Shown piece by piece: positions 8,523 to 17,547 of a stretch of 64,000 bases of DNA. Position 1 is the first letter of the stretch; every line of letters begins with the position of its first letter. The position numbers were made by a program, and so were the translations under genes. The notes beneath the pieces are model-generated. The model made no database searches. It was not told where the DNA came from and saw only the letters and a program-made list of their open reading frames with translations. This stretch comes from Paenibacillus rhizosphaerae (lineage in GTDB: Bacteria > Bacillota > Bacilli > Paenibacillales > Paenibacillaceae), in NCBI RefSeq assembly GCF_014192015.1, contig NZ_JACHXJ010000001.1:1550001-1614000 (forward strand), written 5' to 3'.

Positions 8523-8725
8523 GGGGAAAGCCTCCTCGGATTCAAATTCACTTTCTTATTATTACCCGCCTCGATGCTTGCCAAACTTACGCTTCATGTA
8601 CGTATAAAGATGCGGCACAGGAATCGTTATACGAAAAAAGTAAGCGGAACAAAGGTTTTAAATATTTTGCATATGGGAATGGGCGTGTTAGCATGTCGTT
8701 GAGTAGGACAAAGGGGATATGATCC

Positions 8726-9433
8726 ATGATTCGTCTCTTTTTATGTATCGTTTGCATACTTTGGCTCAGCTCATGCGACATCTTGCCGGGCCATTCAACA
8801 GACCAATCGAAGGAACAAACGCCAACAACGGGGGTGGAAACGGTGACTCGGGAATTCATTCCATCGGCCGAAGCGGGTGATCTTGAGGCGGTAAAGAAGC
8901 TGCTTCAGGACGGAACCGATATCAACGCACAGGATGAACGCGGCAGAACGGCTGTCATGTCTGCGACATACAACCATCAGACGGAGATGGTCCAGCTGCT
9001 GATCAGCCAAGGGGCGGACATCAACATCAGGGATCATCAGCTCAACAATGTATTTCTGTACGCCGGAGCAGAAGGAATGCTGGATATTCTCCAACTGGCG
9101 ATCCATGCTGGAGCAGACACCAAACTGACCAACCGCTATGGCGGAACGGCGCTGATCCCGGCTTCCGAACGGGGCCATGTCGAAGTGGTCCGGGAGCTGC
9201 TGACCCGCACTGATATCGATGTCAATCATATCAACCGCCTGCACTGGACTGCTTTGCTGGAAGCGGTCATTTTGGGCAACGGCGGGGGGAAGCATCAGCA
9301 AATCGTTCAACTGCTGATCGATCATGGCGCGGATAGGGAGATCACCGACGCGGAAGGCATCACTCCGCTGCAGCACGCCGAAAGCAAAGGTTATCGCGAA
9401 ATCGCCGCAATACTGGAACGAGCAGGTTCGTAA
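8726..9433 (+). CDS. Ankyrin-repeat lipoprotein
   Basis: A 235-residue protein with a short signal peptide and lipobox LSSC (Cys 17), so it should be anchored outside the membrane. After a linker, about five ankyrin repeats follow from residue 45, visible as GDLEAVKKLLQDGTDINAQD, TEMVQLLISQGADINIRD and QQIVQLLIDHGADREITDAE. Ankyrin repeats bind proteins; the partner is unknown. A GGGGATATGATCC ribosome site precedes the ATG. A terminator separates it from the two-component genes downstream. Confidence 0.88.
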   Translation: MIRLFLCIVCILWLSSCDILPGHSTDQSKEQTPTTGVETVTREFIPSAEAGDLEAVKKLLQDGTDINAQDERGRTAVMSATYNHQTEMVQLLISQGADINIRDHQLNNVFLYAGAEGMLDILQLAIHAGADTKLTNRYGGTALIPASERGHVEVVRELLTRTDIDVNHINRLHWTALLEAVILGNGGGKHQQIVQLLIDHGADREITDAEGITPLQHAESKGYREIAAILERAGS

Positions 9434-9483
9434 CGATCAGCATAACCTCCGAAATTGTGCATGTGAAAACCCATGCGTTAAAG

Positions 9484-9512
9484 AGCGAACGGTGAGGACC
9501 GTTCGCTTTTTC
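9484..9512 (+). terminator. Terminator after ankyrin lipoprotein
   Basis: AGCGAACGGT, loop GAGG, ACCGTTCGCT, then TTTTTCT. Confidence 0.9.
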
Positions 9513-9544
9513 TGTACACATCAAAGTGAAACGGAGGTGAGCAA

Positions 9545-11041
9545 TTGTCCATCCGCATTAAGCTCTTATTATCCTATACCGGCATGCTGCTCATCAGCCT
9601 GTTGGTTTTTGTGATGACGGCCAGCCTGTTCACGATCGCGGCGACAGGCGACGTACACAGCCTGCGCGATTTTTACAAAGTCCACTATCAGCTCAATCCG
9701 CTGACGGAACAAGAAGAGTCCATCTTTGTGGAATTGAAGTATCTTGCCAAAAATGAGCCGGATCGCCTGCAGGATAATGAGCTGCTGAAAGATTTCGATT
9801 TCAAGCTCAAAACGGTCAGAGCGGGACTCTATGTCCGCCGTGAGACCGGACGGATCTACCAGTCGTATACGTTCAACCAGCCTGAGCTGGAACAGCATTT
9901 GCCGCCTTATGATCTGAACAACAACCAAATCCGCAGTACGTTTAATATCGGTGAACGTTTTTATGCGTATGCCAAATACGACTTTCATTACTCGGATGGC
10001 CAGAAAGGCAGCGTGTTCGTCATTCGCGAGCGGAGTCCGTTCGGTGAAGTGACGAGAAAGCTTCTTCCCGCATTCGTCATTAGCTTGGCAGGCATCATCG
10101 TGGTATTCAATGCGCTGCTATTCCGCTGGATTACTCGCAGCGTTGTTAAGCCACTGGACCGGCTTCGTCACTTGGCGGAGCATATTCAGATGGGCAATCT
10201 GCAGTTTTCTCTTGAACCGAGTACGAGGGATGAGATCGGGCAGTTGAATGCAGCTTTTGAAAATATGCGGAAAAGGCTGCAGGGGTCGGTTCAGCTGCGG
10301 CTGGAGGATGAGGCGAACCGGAAGGAGCTCATTTCGAACATTTCCCATGACCTGCGGACGCCCATAACCAACATTAAAGGCTATATTGAAGGCATTCGCG
10401 ATGGAGTAGCGGATACGCCCGAGAAAATGAACAAGTACGTTAACATCATCTACTCCAAGGCCGTCGACCTGGACAAGCTTGTGGATGAGCTTTTCCTGTA
10501 CTCCAAGCTGGATTTGAAGCAGGTGCCCTTTACGCTTGAGGCGGTTGACATCGTTGAATTTCTGGACGACTGCATTGAAGAGCAGCGATACGTTCTGGAA
10601 GAGAAGGGAGTTGTCATTGGATGGTCTCATCGGCCGATTCCGCCGGTTGACGTGTTTGCCGATCCGGAAAAAATAAAGCGTACCGTGCTGAATATGATCG
10701 GAAACGCACAGAACTACATGGACAAAGAACAGAGGAGCATCCTGATCTCCGTTCAACCCGGACGGGAATGGGTAACCGTCGAAATCAGGGATAACGGAAC
10801 GGGGATCCCGCAAGAGTCGCTGCCGCATATTTTCGAACGGTTCTACCGCGCGGAAGCTTCGCGGAATTCTTCAACCGGTGGCAGCGGTTTGGGTCTGGCC
10901 ATAGCCAGCCAGATTATTGAGGGGCACGGGGGCAGGATCTGGGTGGAAAGCGAGGTAGGTGTGGGCACCCGCCTATTCTTCACACTGAGACGTACAGCTG
11001 ACCAAGAGGGGGGAAGGCAGACATGGCCGGCAGCATTCTGA
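9545..11041 (+). CDS. Membrane sensor histidine kinase
   Basis: A 498-residue kinase with membrane helix 1 (about residues 8-30), an extracytoplasmic domain of about 150 residues, helix 2 (about 178-198), HAMP domain, HisKA with phosphoacceptor His 268 in ISNISHDLRTP, and a HATPase domain with the N box, DNGTGIP and GGSGLGLAI. The TTG at 9545 has GGAGGTG 5 bases upstream. The gene precedes its response regulator, the reverse of the commonest order, and overlaps it by 19 bases. Confidence 0.94.
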   Translation: MSIRIKLLLSYTGMLLISLLVFVMTASLFTIAATGDVHSLRDFYKVHYQLNPLTEQEESIFVELKYLAKNEPDRLQDNELLKDFDFKLKTVRAGLYVRRETGRIYQSYTFNQPELEQHLPPYDLNNNQIRSTFNIGERFYAYAKYDFHYSDGQKGSVFVIRERSPFGEVTRKLLPAFVISLAGIIVVFNALLFRWITRSVVKPLDRLRHLAEHIQMGNLQFSLEPSTRDEIGQLNAAFENMRKRLQGSVQLRLEDEANRKELISNISHDLRTPITNIKGYIEGIRDGVADTPEKMNKYVNIIYSKAVDLDKLVDELFLYSKLDLKQVPFTLEAVDIVEFLDDCIEEQRYVLEEKGVVIGWSHRPIPPVDVFADPEKIKRTVLNMIGNAQNYMDKEQRSILISVQPGREWVTVEIRDNGTGIPQESLPHIFERFYRAEASRNSSTGGSGLGLAIASQIIEGHGGRIWVESEVGVGTRLFFTLRRTADQEGGRQTWPAAF

Positions 11042-11718
11042 TTATTGAAGACGAGACGACCATCGCGCAATTGGAACAGGATTATTTTGAATTGAACGGA
11101 TTTCATGTGGATTTATGTCATCATGGAGATGATGGGCTGCAGCTTGCCCTTGAAACGGACTACAATCTCATCATTGTCGACCTGCAGCTTCCGGGATTGA
11201 ACGGTTTTGAATTGTGCAGCCGGATCAGGCAGGCGAAGGAAGTTCCGATCCTGATCGTCTCCGCCAAAAATGAAGAGATCGATAAAATTCGGGCGTTTAA
11301 CCTGGGCGCCGACGATTATATTACGAAGCCGTTCAGCCCGAGTGAGCTGGTTGCCAGGGCAAAAGCGCATGTGACCCGGTATGAACGGCTCATGAGCAGG
11401 CATGAAGCGGTTCACAAGACCGAAATCCATATCCGCGGCCTGGTCATGGATCAGGCGGCACGCCGGGTGTACGTCCGCAACAAGGAGGTCATATTTACTT
11501 CACGGGAATTCAGCCTGCTTGAATTTCTGGCCAGCCATCCGAACCGGGTATTCAGCAAAAGCGAGCTGTTTGAACGGATCTGGGGCATGGATTCGAACGG
11601 GGATATCGCCACCGTCACCGTACATGTCCGCAGACTGAGGGAGAAGATGGAGGTCGATCCCTCCAACCCGCAGTATATTGAAACGGTATGGGGAGCGGGT
11701 TACCGGTTCACTGTGTGA
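11023..11718 (+). CDS. OmpR/PhoB-family response regulator
   Basis: A 231-residue regulator with a receiver domain (phospho-Asp 53 in IIVDLQLPG, Lys in ITKPFSP) and a C-terminal winged helix (about residues 130-230) ending in ETVWGAGYRF. It is the partner of the overlapping upstream kinase. The gene downstream, an SLH surface protein, begins 132 bases later behind its own leader and could be a target, but that is only inference from position. Confidence 0.95.
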   Translation: MAGSILIIEDETTIAQLEQDYFELNGFHVDLCHHGDDGLQLALETDYNLIIVDLQLPGLNGFELCSRIRQAKEVPILIVSAKNEEIDKIRAFNLGADDYITKPFSPSELVARAKAHVTRYERLMSRHEAVHKTEIHIRGLVMDQAARRVYVRNKEVIFTSREFSLLEFLASHPNRVFSKSELFERIWGMDSNGDIATVTVHVRRLREKMEVDPSNPQYIETVWGAGYRFTV

Positions 11719-11850
11719 CCGATTTAATAAATTGTTAATATAAAGTTTCGAATCTGTTCATACCGGGTTTCTTGGCTGTTTATCCTCCTCGATTACGATA
11801 GAGACATGACAAACACCAATCCATTAAAGGGATTGAAGGAGGAACCATCG

Positions 11851-13332
11851 ATGAATAAACATGCCAACAAACTCGCCGGCTTGATGCTGGCCGCAGCACT
11901 GGGAACAGCCGCCCTGCCTATCGGAGCAGCGCATGCCGCAGGGGATTCAAGCACGCTGGCAGCAGGAGATATCAGCCAAGCAGTCAATCAGCTGTCGCGT
12001 CTTCATATCATGCAGGGGTACGAGGACGGTTCACTCGCTGTAGGACAACCTGTCACGCGTGCAGAGCTGGCCAAATTGCTTGCCCTGGCGTTTAGCCTGC
12101 AGGGAACAGATCAGGCCCAGGAAGAATTCACGGACGTCGATCCGCAGGCTTGGTTTTCGAAATACGCGGCTGAAGTGGCAGCACAAGGAATCATGCAGTC
12201 AAACGACGGGCGTTTTGAGCCTCGCGGAACCGTAACGAAAACGGAACTCGTACAGATGGTAACCAAAGCATTAAAGCGGGATGCGAAATCCGTGGAATAC
12301 TGGGCCGAACGTCTTGACTCAGGCAGCGTTCCGGTTACCCGTGGTGAAGCCGCGTTTTTACTGGATACGGCGCATCGGGCGATTCCGTCAGACAAAGCCA
12401 CAATCACCAGCCTTCGTTCCTTGAATGCGATTACGCTGATCGTGACGTTTGATGCGCCCTTGACGGCGGACAAAGAGGTATTTACGAAAGCTAAAGAAGA
12501 CTTTGCCTTTACCGGCGGTCTTACGTTAACCAATCTGCCGCGGCTGAAAACGGGTTCCATTGCTACCTATATAGTACCGACCTCTGTTCAGCAGCCGGGT
12601 TTCCAATACTCCCTGACTTACAGAGGAGCGAATGCGGGGACATTTACCGGGAATGGGGAAAAACTGAACATGACGGAGACCAGACAGGTAACGAATGATA
12701 CGTTTGAGCTGGAATCTCTTCAGGCGAACGGCGTGGTTGACTACGGATATGTCATTTCCGCATACAGCGCCGGCCGGGGAGCAGATGCCTTCGTCCTCGA
12801 CGGGAACAACCGCGCAAACGGTGTGACTTATCAGATCATTTCCTCTGGACAAGCCAGGGAGGTAACGATTACGCCGGAGGGCGGACAACCGATGGTAGCT
12901 AAATATGTACCGTTCACGCAATCGACCGATGGCAGACAGGAACCGAAATTCCGTCTGCCTGAGGGCAAAACCCTGACTCCAGGCGTCACCTACACGGTGA
13001 CTTCGGATTGGGCGCAGATCGAACGCCCGTCTTTCGTGGCGCAAAGCATCGCTCCGCTTGACATCATCGGTGCCGAAGCCATGAGCGACACCTCGATCGC
13101 TGTCACGCTGTCGGAGGATCCGGGAGACGAGCTCTTCTCGGGCCGCAGCGTGGAGCTGACGAATGCGGAAGGGCATAAGTTAACCGCGACGTATAAATAC
13201 TCCAGCCGGAAAGGTGCCGTTGGCATTTTTGATCTTGCCCCAGACAGCAAGCTTGTGAAAGGCACGGCCTACACCGTCACGCCGGTGGGAGAGTGGGCCG
13301 GTTCTTCCCGGACTCAACTGACGGCGGATTAA
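11851..13332 (+). CDS. Secreted SLH-domain surface protein
   Basis: A 493-residue protein with a clear signal peptide (MNKHANKLAGLMLAAALGTA, cleaved after AHA) and two S-layer homology domains at about residues 33-85 and 90-135 (TDVDPQAWFSKYAAEVAAQG is typical). SLH domains bind pyruvylated secondary cell wall polymer. The remaining ~350 residues look like beta-sandwich repeats of the kind seen in S-layer proteins. ATG 11851 is chosen because of AAGGAGG eight bases upstream; the frame extends back to 11806 without a ribosome site. Only two SLH domains are present where three are usual for stable anchoring. Confidence 0.88.
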   Translation: MNKHANKLAGLMLAAALGTAALPIGAAHAAGDSSTLAAGDISQAVNQLSRLHIMQGYEDGSLAVGQPVTRAELAKLLALAFSLQGTDQAQEEFTDVDPQAWFSKYAAEVAAQGIMQSNDGRFEPRGTVTKTELVQMVTKALKRDAKSVEYWAERLDSGSVPVTRGEAAFLLDTAHRAIPSDKATITSLRSLNAITLIVTFDAPLTADKEVFTKAKEDFAFTGGLTLTNLPRLKTGSIATYIVPTSVQQPGFQYSLTYRGANAGTFTGNGEKLNMTETRQVTNDTFELESLQANGVVDYGYVISAYSAGRGADAFVLDGNNRANGVTYQIISSGQAREVTITPEGGQPMVAKYVPFTQSTDGRQEPKFRLPEGKTLTPGVTYTVTSDWAQIERPSFVAQSIAPLDIIGAEAMSDTSIAVTLSEDPGDELFSGRSVELTNAEGHKLTATYKYSSRKGAVGIFDLAPDSKLVKGTAYTVTPVGEWAGSSRTQLTAD

Positions 13333-13356
13333 TTCATATAGACGTTTACTTGTTTC

Positions 13357-13387
13357 GGCTGCCGGATGTCCCGGCGGCTTTTTATTA
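13357..13387 (+). terminator. Terminator after SLH protein gene
   Basis: GGCTGCCGG, loop ATGTC, CCGGCGGC, then TTTTTATTATT. One mismatch lies in the stem. Confidence 0.75.
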
Positions 13388-13457
13388 TTCTGTAACGCTC
13401 AGGGTTAATTGGGTCACCCTTAGCCAAGGCTTTAATAATGAGCAGTGGTTCTTCAGG

Positions 13458-13520
13458 TTGACACCTGACCATCCTGTAACTATAATAGTTACATATTTAT
13501 TTGTTACCAATATGGTTACA
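13458..13520 (+). promoter_or_regulatory. Consensus sigma-A promoter with two palindromic operators
   Basis: TTGACA (13458-13463), 17 bp, then TATAAT (13481-13486) is a perfect consensus promoter. The -10 is the centre of a perfect palindrome GTAACTATAATAGTTAC (13476-13492). A second near-perfect palindrome, TGTTACCAATATGGTTACA, lies at 13502-13520 over the expected transcription start. This is the classic layout for tight repression by a dimeric regulator. No regulator gene is adjacent. Confidence 0.85.
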
Positions 13521-13573
13521 ATTAAGATCATCATGTGACAATGAGATCATAACGTTACAATGGAGGAATCAGG

Positions 13574-14437
13574 ATGAAATTATTGGTGACCGGAGCAACC
13601 GGGAAACTGGGCAGAAAAGTGGTGGAGATCCTATTGCAGACCGTCCCTGCCAGTCAATTGGCGGTCAGCGTGCGCAATCCGGACAAGGCTGAGGATCTTC
13701 GGGACAGGGGCGTTGACGTCCGCCATGGTGACTTTGACCTGCCGGAAACGTTGGATACAGCCTTTGCCGGGATTGACCGGCTGCTCATGATCTCTGCAGA
13801 CGGAGACAACGAAACCCGGATTCGGCAGCATACGAATGCGGTGGAGGCTGCCGCAAGAGCCAATGTCCGTTTCATCGCCTACACGAGCTTGGGGAATGCA
13901 GCTGAGAGCAAGCTGTTTCTTGCACCGCCGCATCAAGCAGCAGAACAAGCAGTTTTGAAGACAGGGATTCCGTATTCGTTCCTGCGGAACAACTGGTACC
14001 TGGAGAATGAGATTCCGAGCATTGAGGGGGTCCTAGCCGGAGCGTCGTGGGTGACGTCCGCAGGTTCCGGCAAGGTTGGCTGGGCACTGCAGCAGGAGTA
14101 TGCCGAAGCGGCCGCAGCTGTTTTAGCGGGGGAAGGTCATGAGAACACCGTATACGAGCTGTCCGGCAAACCGCTGACCCAAGCGGAACTGGTGACTGCG
14201 CTGGGCGAGGTGCTGGGTAAAGAGGTACCGCTCCAACAGGTCGACGACGAACAATATGCCAACATCATGAAACAAGCTGGAGTACCGGAGTTTGCCCTCC
14301 CGATGGTTGTAGGCATTCAGCAGGGGATCCGGGGAGGCCAGCTCGAGATCGAGAGCCAGGATTTCGAGAAGCTGCTCGGCCGGCCGCTAACGCCGATAAA
14401 GAAAGCGCTGGATCAGATTGTAAGCGGGCTTAAATAA
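13574..14437 (+). CDS. NmrA/QOR2-type NAD(P)-binding oxidoreductase
   Basis: A 287-residue atypical short-chain dehydrogenase. The N-terminus MKLLVTGATGKLGRKVVEIL has the GxxGxxG dinucleotide motif, and the pattern (FIAYTSLGNA, YSFLRNNWYLEN) matches the quinone oxidoreductase 2/azoreductase-like group rather than classical SDRs with a YxxxK site. It probably reduces quinones or related electrophiles using NADPH. AATGGAGGAATC precedes the ATG. The strong, doubly operated promoter suggests induction by a chemical stress. Confidence 0.88.
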   Translation: MKLLVTGATGKLGRKVVEILLQTVPASQLAVSVRNPDKAEDLRDRGVDVRHGDFDLPETLDTAFAGIDRLLMISADGDNETRIRQHTNAVEAAARANVRFIAYTSLGNAAESKLFLAPPHQAAEQAVLKTGIPYSFLRNNWYLENEIPSIEGVLAGASWVTSAGSGKVGWALQQEYAEAAAAVLAGEGHENTVYELSGKPLTQAELVTALGEVLGKEVPLQQVDDEQYANIMKQAGVPEFALPMVVGIQQGIRGGQLEIESQDFEKLLGRPLTPIKKALDQIVSGLK

Positions 14438-14478
14438 GGAAGCTTCGGCGGCGGCCTGGAGCTTGATGCGAAATGAAG

Positions 14479-14527
14479 AAAGCTGGAGTACCGTCAGGTC
14501 ATATGCGACCCGGTCTGCAGCTTTTTT
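14479..14527 (+). terminator. Terminator between convergent oxidoreductase and radical SAM genes
   Basis: AAAGCTG ... ACCG ... CGGT ... CAGCTTTTTT; outer and inner stems are both visible. It could serve both strands. Confidence 0.7.
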
Positions 14528-14540
14528 GCCGGTGTGATAT

Positions 14541-15416
14541 CTAATGGTCTAGCTTTAGGTTATTCTTCTTAGCATCTGTCTGTTTCATCGGAAAAGCCTC
14601 TTCTTTGGAAACGCGAATCCGGTCAGGCTGGAAATGTTTGTTGAAGTATTTCAATACCCGATGATGAATATCTTTGTCGTACCAACGCGTTAATCCGTGC
14701 TCCTCGAAAAGAGCTGGCATCCCCAGTCTGGCTGAGCGTTTGCCAAGCATGCCGTCTCCAATCAGCAGTGTATCGATCCATACGTAATCCGCAATGCCTC
14801 TCAAGACTTTGGGGAAATCAGGTGTAAAAGGGAGTACCGGCGAGATGGAAGCCTGCGTCACGATGCCTGCTTCATGAATTTCCTGTAAGGCGCTGAGACG
14901 GAGGTGTATACCAGGTGCTTGCGGGGCAAAGATCCGCTTCATATCCTCCCGGTCGGTCTCCACCGTCATCGATACCAGCAGTTCGCATTTATCCTTGAGC
15001 TGGTTCAACAAGTCAATGTCTCGCGTGATGAGCGGCCCGCGCGTTTGAATTTGCAGCGAATCCGGCGGATAGCCGATCATTTCCTCGAGAACCCCCCGGG
15101 TAATGTTCGCTTTGCGTTCTATAGGTTGGTAAGGATCGGTGGCGGATGACATAAAAATATGAACCGGTTTGTTTTTCTTCCGCAGCTTTAATATCTCCTT
15201 GCGGTAATTTTCAGCCGCGTTCGTTTTGACCTCCAGCCAGGTTCCCCAAGGCATGTCTTTAAATTTCTGGATGGGCATTTCCCTTACATAACAGTATTTG
15301 CAGGCAAAGGCACAGCCGCTGTATGAATTTAACGAATGGGTGAACCCCACATCCAAGTATCCTTTTACTTCGGTGAGGATCGTTTTGGCCGTGATTTCTT
15401 TCGTATTGATGTTCAT
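14541..15416 (-). CDS. SplB-like radical SAM protein
   Basis: This 291-residue protein has the radical SAM cluster motif CxxxCxxC as GCAFACKYCYVRE near residue 37, and belongs to the group related to spore photoproduct lyase (COG1533/Rv2578c-like). It keeps HIFMSSATDPYQPIE and LQIQTRGPLITRDIDLL, typical of this group. Members are predicted to use S-adenosylmethionine and a 4Fe-4S cluster; a DNA repair role is possible but not shown. I prefer the ATG at 15416 because AAAGGAG is 8 bases upstream; the GTG at 15422 is too close to it. Confidence 0.85.
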   Translation of the reverse strand: MNINTKEITAKTILTEVKGYLDVGFTHSLNSYSGCAFACKYCYVREMPIQKFKDMPWGTWLEVKTNAAENYRKEILKLRKKNKPVHIFMSSATDPYQPIERKANITRGVLEEMIGYPPDSLQIQTRGPLITRDIDLLNQLKDKCELLVSMTVETDREDMKRIFAPQAPGIHLRLSALQEIHEAGIVTQASISPVLPFTPDFPKVLRGIADYVWIDTLLIGDGMLGKRSARLGMPALFEEHGLTRWYDKDIHHRVLKYFNKHFQPDRIRVSKEEAFPMKQTDAKKNNLKLDH

Positions 15417-15480
15417 ATCCACAGCTCCTTTCCCATATTGTAACCGATATGGCGGCGGTTTAGGGAGAGGCCTCTTTATT

Positions 15481-15507
15481 GGTTTACATAATAATTATTA
15501 CGTAACC
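15481..15507. promoter_or_regulatory. Imperfect 26-27 bp palindrome between radical SAM and DHA kinase genes
   Basis: The core TAATAATTATTA is a perfect palindrome, flanked by GGTTTACA on the left and CGTAACC on the right, which match as TTAC/GTAA half-sites. It is 65 bases upstream of the radical SAM start and 244 bases upstream of the kinase start, and may be an operator for the former. Confidence 0.4.
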
Positions 15508-15750
15508 ATTTATGTATCGATTATAGAACAGGCAAACTCCACCGTGCTTTTTTTTCATTTTCTAAGGTATCTTTTAGGCATTCGGTTGTGGCAATCCTTG
15601 ATGAGACAACAGATATTCGGGTGACTGATAAATTCCGTACGTCGTCCCCATTAAAATTGATCTCAGCATCGGTATAATGGAATAGTGAGATGGAGTGTTT
15701 TTACAAAATGGTTTTCCTCGGTTATTAATGTTAAGAAAGGACGCGATCCC

Positions 15751-17514
15751 ATGAAGAAAATTATGAACCGACCCGAGACACTCGTCGCGGAGATGTGCAG
15801 CGGCATCGTTTTGGCCCACCCTGAGCTGGAGTTTATCCGTAAATATAACATGATCAAGAAGAAAGTGATCCAGCAGGATAAAGTGACGCTGATCAGCGGC
15901 GGCGGCAGCGGCCATGAACCGGCACATGCCGGATTCGTCGGCAAAGGGATGCTGGATGTGGCCGTGTGCGGCGACGTGTTTGCTTCACCATCCCAGATTC
16001 AGGTGTACCAGGCGATTCGCTCTACTGCGAGCAAGAAGGGGACGCTGCTCATCATTAAAAACTATAGCGGCGACATCATGAACTTTAACAATGCGGCCCA
16101 TCTGGCTGCCGAGGACGGCATCCAGGTCGACTACGTAAAGGTAGATGACGATATCGCCGTTGAAGACAGCCTGTATACCGTCGGCAAAAGAGGCGTCGCC
16201 GGAACGGTACTCGTACATAAAATCGCAGGAGCCGCTGCGGAAGCGGGCTTACCGCTGGAGGAAGTCAAGCAGGCCGCCCAGAATGCGGTCGATAACGTCA
16301 AAAGCATCGGTTTTGCCCTCACGTCCTGCACAGTGCCGGCGAAAGGCAGCCCGACGTTTGAGATCGGCGATCAGGAAATGGAATACGGCGTCGGCATTCA
16401 TGGCGAGCCCGGCATCCGGCGCGAGAAGCTGATCACGGCTGACGAACTGGCCTCCCGAATGGTTGCCGAGCTGCTGCAAAGCTTACGCGTCAGCGAAAGC
16501 GCTCCCACGGAGGTGGCCGTTCTGGTGAACGGATTCGGCGGTACGCCGCTGCAGGAACTATACCTGTTGAATTATGCTGTCATACGTGAGCTTGCCTCCC
16601 GGAACGTCACTGTATATAAAGTATTCGTCGGCAACTACATGACAAGCATTGATATGGCCGGTGCGTCACTCTCGATCATGAAGCTGAATCCCCAGTTGAA
16701 GCAGCTTCTCAGCAAGGAATGCGATACGCCGGCTCTGACTGTCCGCGGACCATTTGAGCCGGTACTGTACGAACCTGATGAAGAGACCGTACTACAACCG
16801 GCATCCTTCGGCGCAGTGACGGAAGAAGCACATGGGGTCATACACGACAATCAGCTTACGCTGGATAACCTGATTTATTTGGTTGATCGTATGAGCGGCG
16901 TCATTATCGAAAATGAGATTCCGTTCTGTGAGCTGGATGCTCATGCCGGCGACGGTGACTTTGGAATGAGCGTGGCCAAAGGGTTTAAGCAGCTCAAAGC
17001 GGAATGGGCGGAGCTCATTTCCCAGACGCAGGGCATCGGCGGATTTCTCGATGCCTGCTCTCTGATCATTATGGAGCATTGCGGCGGTGCCTCCGGTCCG
17101 ATCTGGGGTTCGGCCTTCCGGGCGGCAGGCAAATTTGCGGGGAACCGGAGTGAGCTGTCCGTAACAGACATTGCCGGCATGATGAGTGCCGCTGTTAAGG
17201 GGATCCAGGATACGGGCGAACGTTCCTTTGGACGGGGGGCCATCGTTGGAGACAAAACGCTGATCGATGCGCTTGTCCCGTATGCGGCAGCCTGGGCGAA
17301 GGCGGCCGAACAGGGCACAGATCTGATCGGCGCAGGCCTGTCCGCGGCAGAGGCAGCTGTTGAGGGGGCCAAGCAGACCGAGCTTATTTCGGCCCGGATG
17401 GGCCGGGCCGGAACAGTTGGCGACCGGAGCATCGGATACCCGGATGCGGGAGCCTACGCGTTAGGCGTGATATTTACCGAACTCGCACATTCCCTCAAAT
17501 CGTCGGATCAGTGA
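15751..17514 (+). CDS. ATP-dependent dihydroxyacetone kinase (DhaK-DhaL fusion)
   Basis: A 587-residue single-chain kinase that phosphorylates dihydroxyacetone (and often glyceraldehyde). The N-terminal DhaK domain (about 1-330) has GGGSGHEPAHAGFVGKGMLD and the substrate-binding His in GVGIHGEPG. The C-terminal DhaL domain (about 375-580) has the ATP/Mg motif DAHAGDGDFG, GGASGPIWG and GDRSIGYPDAGA. Fusion of the two domains indicates the ATP-dependent form, not the PTS-dependent one. ATG 15751 follows AAAGGA; an upstream in-frame ATG at 15685 lacks a ribosome site. Confidence 0.95.
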   Translation: MKKIMNRPETLVAEMCSGIVLAHPELEFIRKYNMIKKKVIQQDKVTLISGGGSGHEPAHAGFVGKGMLDVAVCGDVFASPSQIQVYQAIRSTASKKGTLLIIKNYSGDIMNFNNAAHLAAEDGIQVDYVKVDDDIAVEDSLYTVGKRGVAGTVLVHKIAGAAAEAGLPLEEVKQAAQNAVDNVKSIGFALTSCTVPAKGSPTFEIGDQEMEYGVGIHGEPGIRREKLITADELASRMVAELLQSLRVSESAPTEVAVLVNGFGGTPLQELYLLNYAVIRELASRNVTVYKVFVGNYMTSIDMAGASLSIMKLNPQLKQLLSKECDTPALTVRGPFEPVLYEPDEETVLQPASFGAVTEEAHGVIHDNQLTLDNLIYLVDRMSGVIIENEIPFCELDAHAGDGDFGMSVAKGFKQLKAEWAELISQTQGIGGFLDACSLIIMEHCGGASGPIWGSAFRAAGKFAGNRSELSVTDIAGMMSAAVKGIQDTGERSFGRGAIVGDKTLIDALVPYAAAWAKAAEQGTDLIGAGLSAAEAAVEGAKQTELISARMGRAGTVGDRSIGYPDAGAYALGVIFTELAHSLKSSDQ

Positions 17515-17547
17515 GATTCTATTAATGGACTAAGGGGGCATGGAATA

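Noticed and set aside
8362..8722. Plus-strand frames opposite the small hydrophilic protein
   Set aside because: They are rich in Cys, Ser and Trp with no ribosome site, whereas the minus-strand frame has a near-perfect one.
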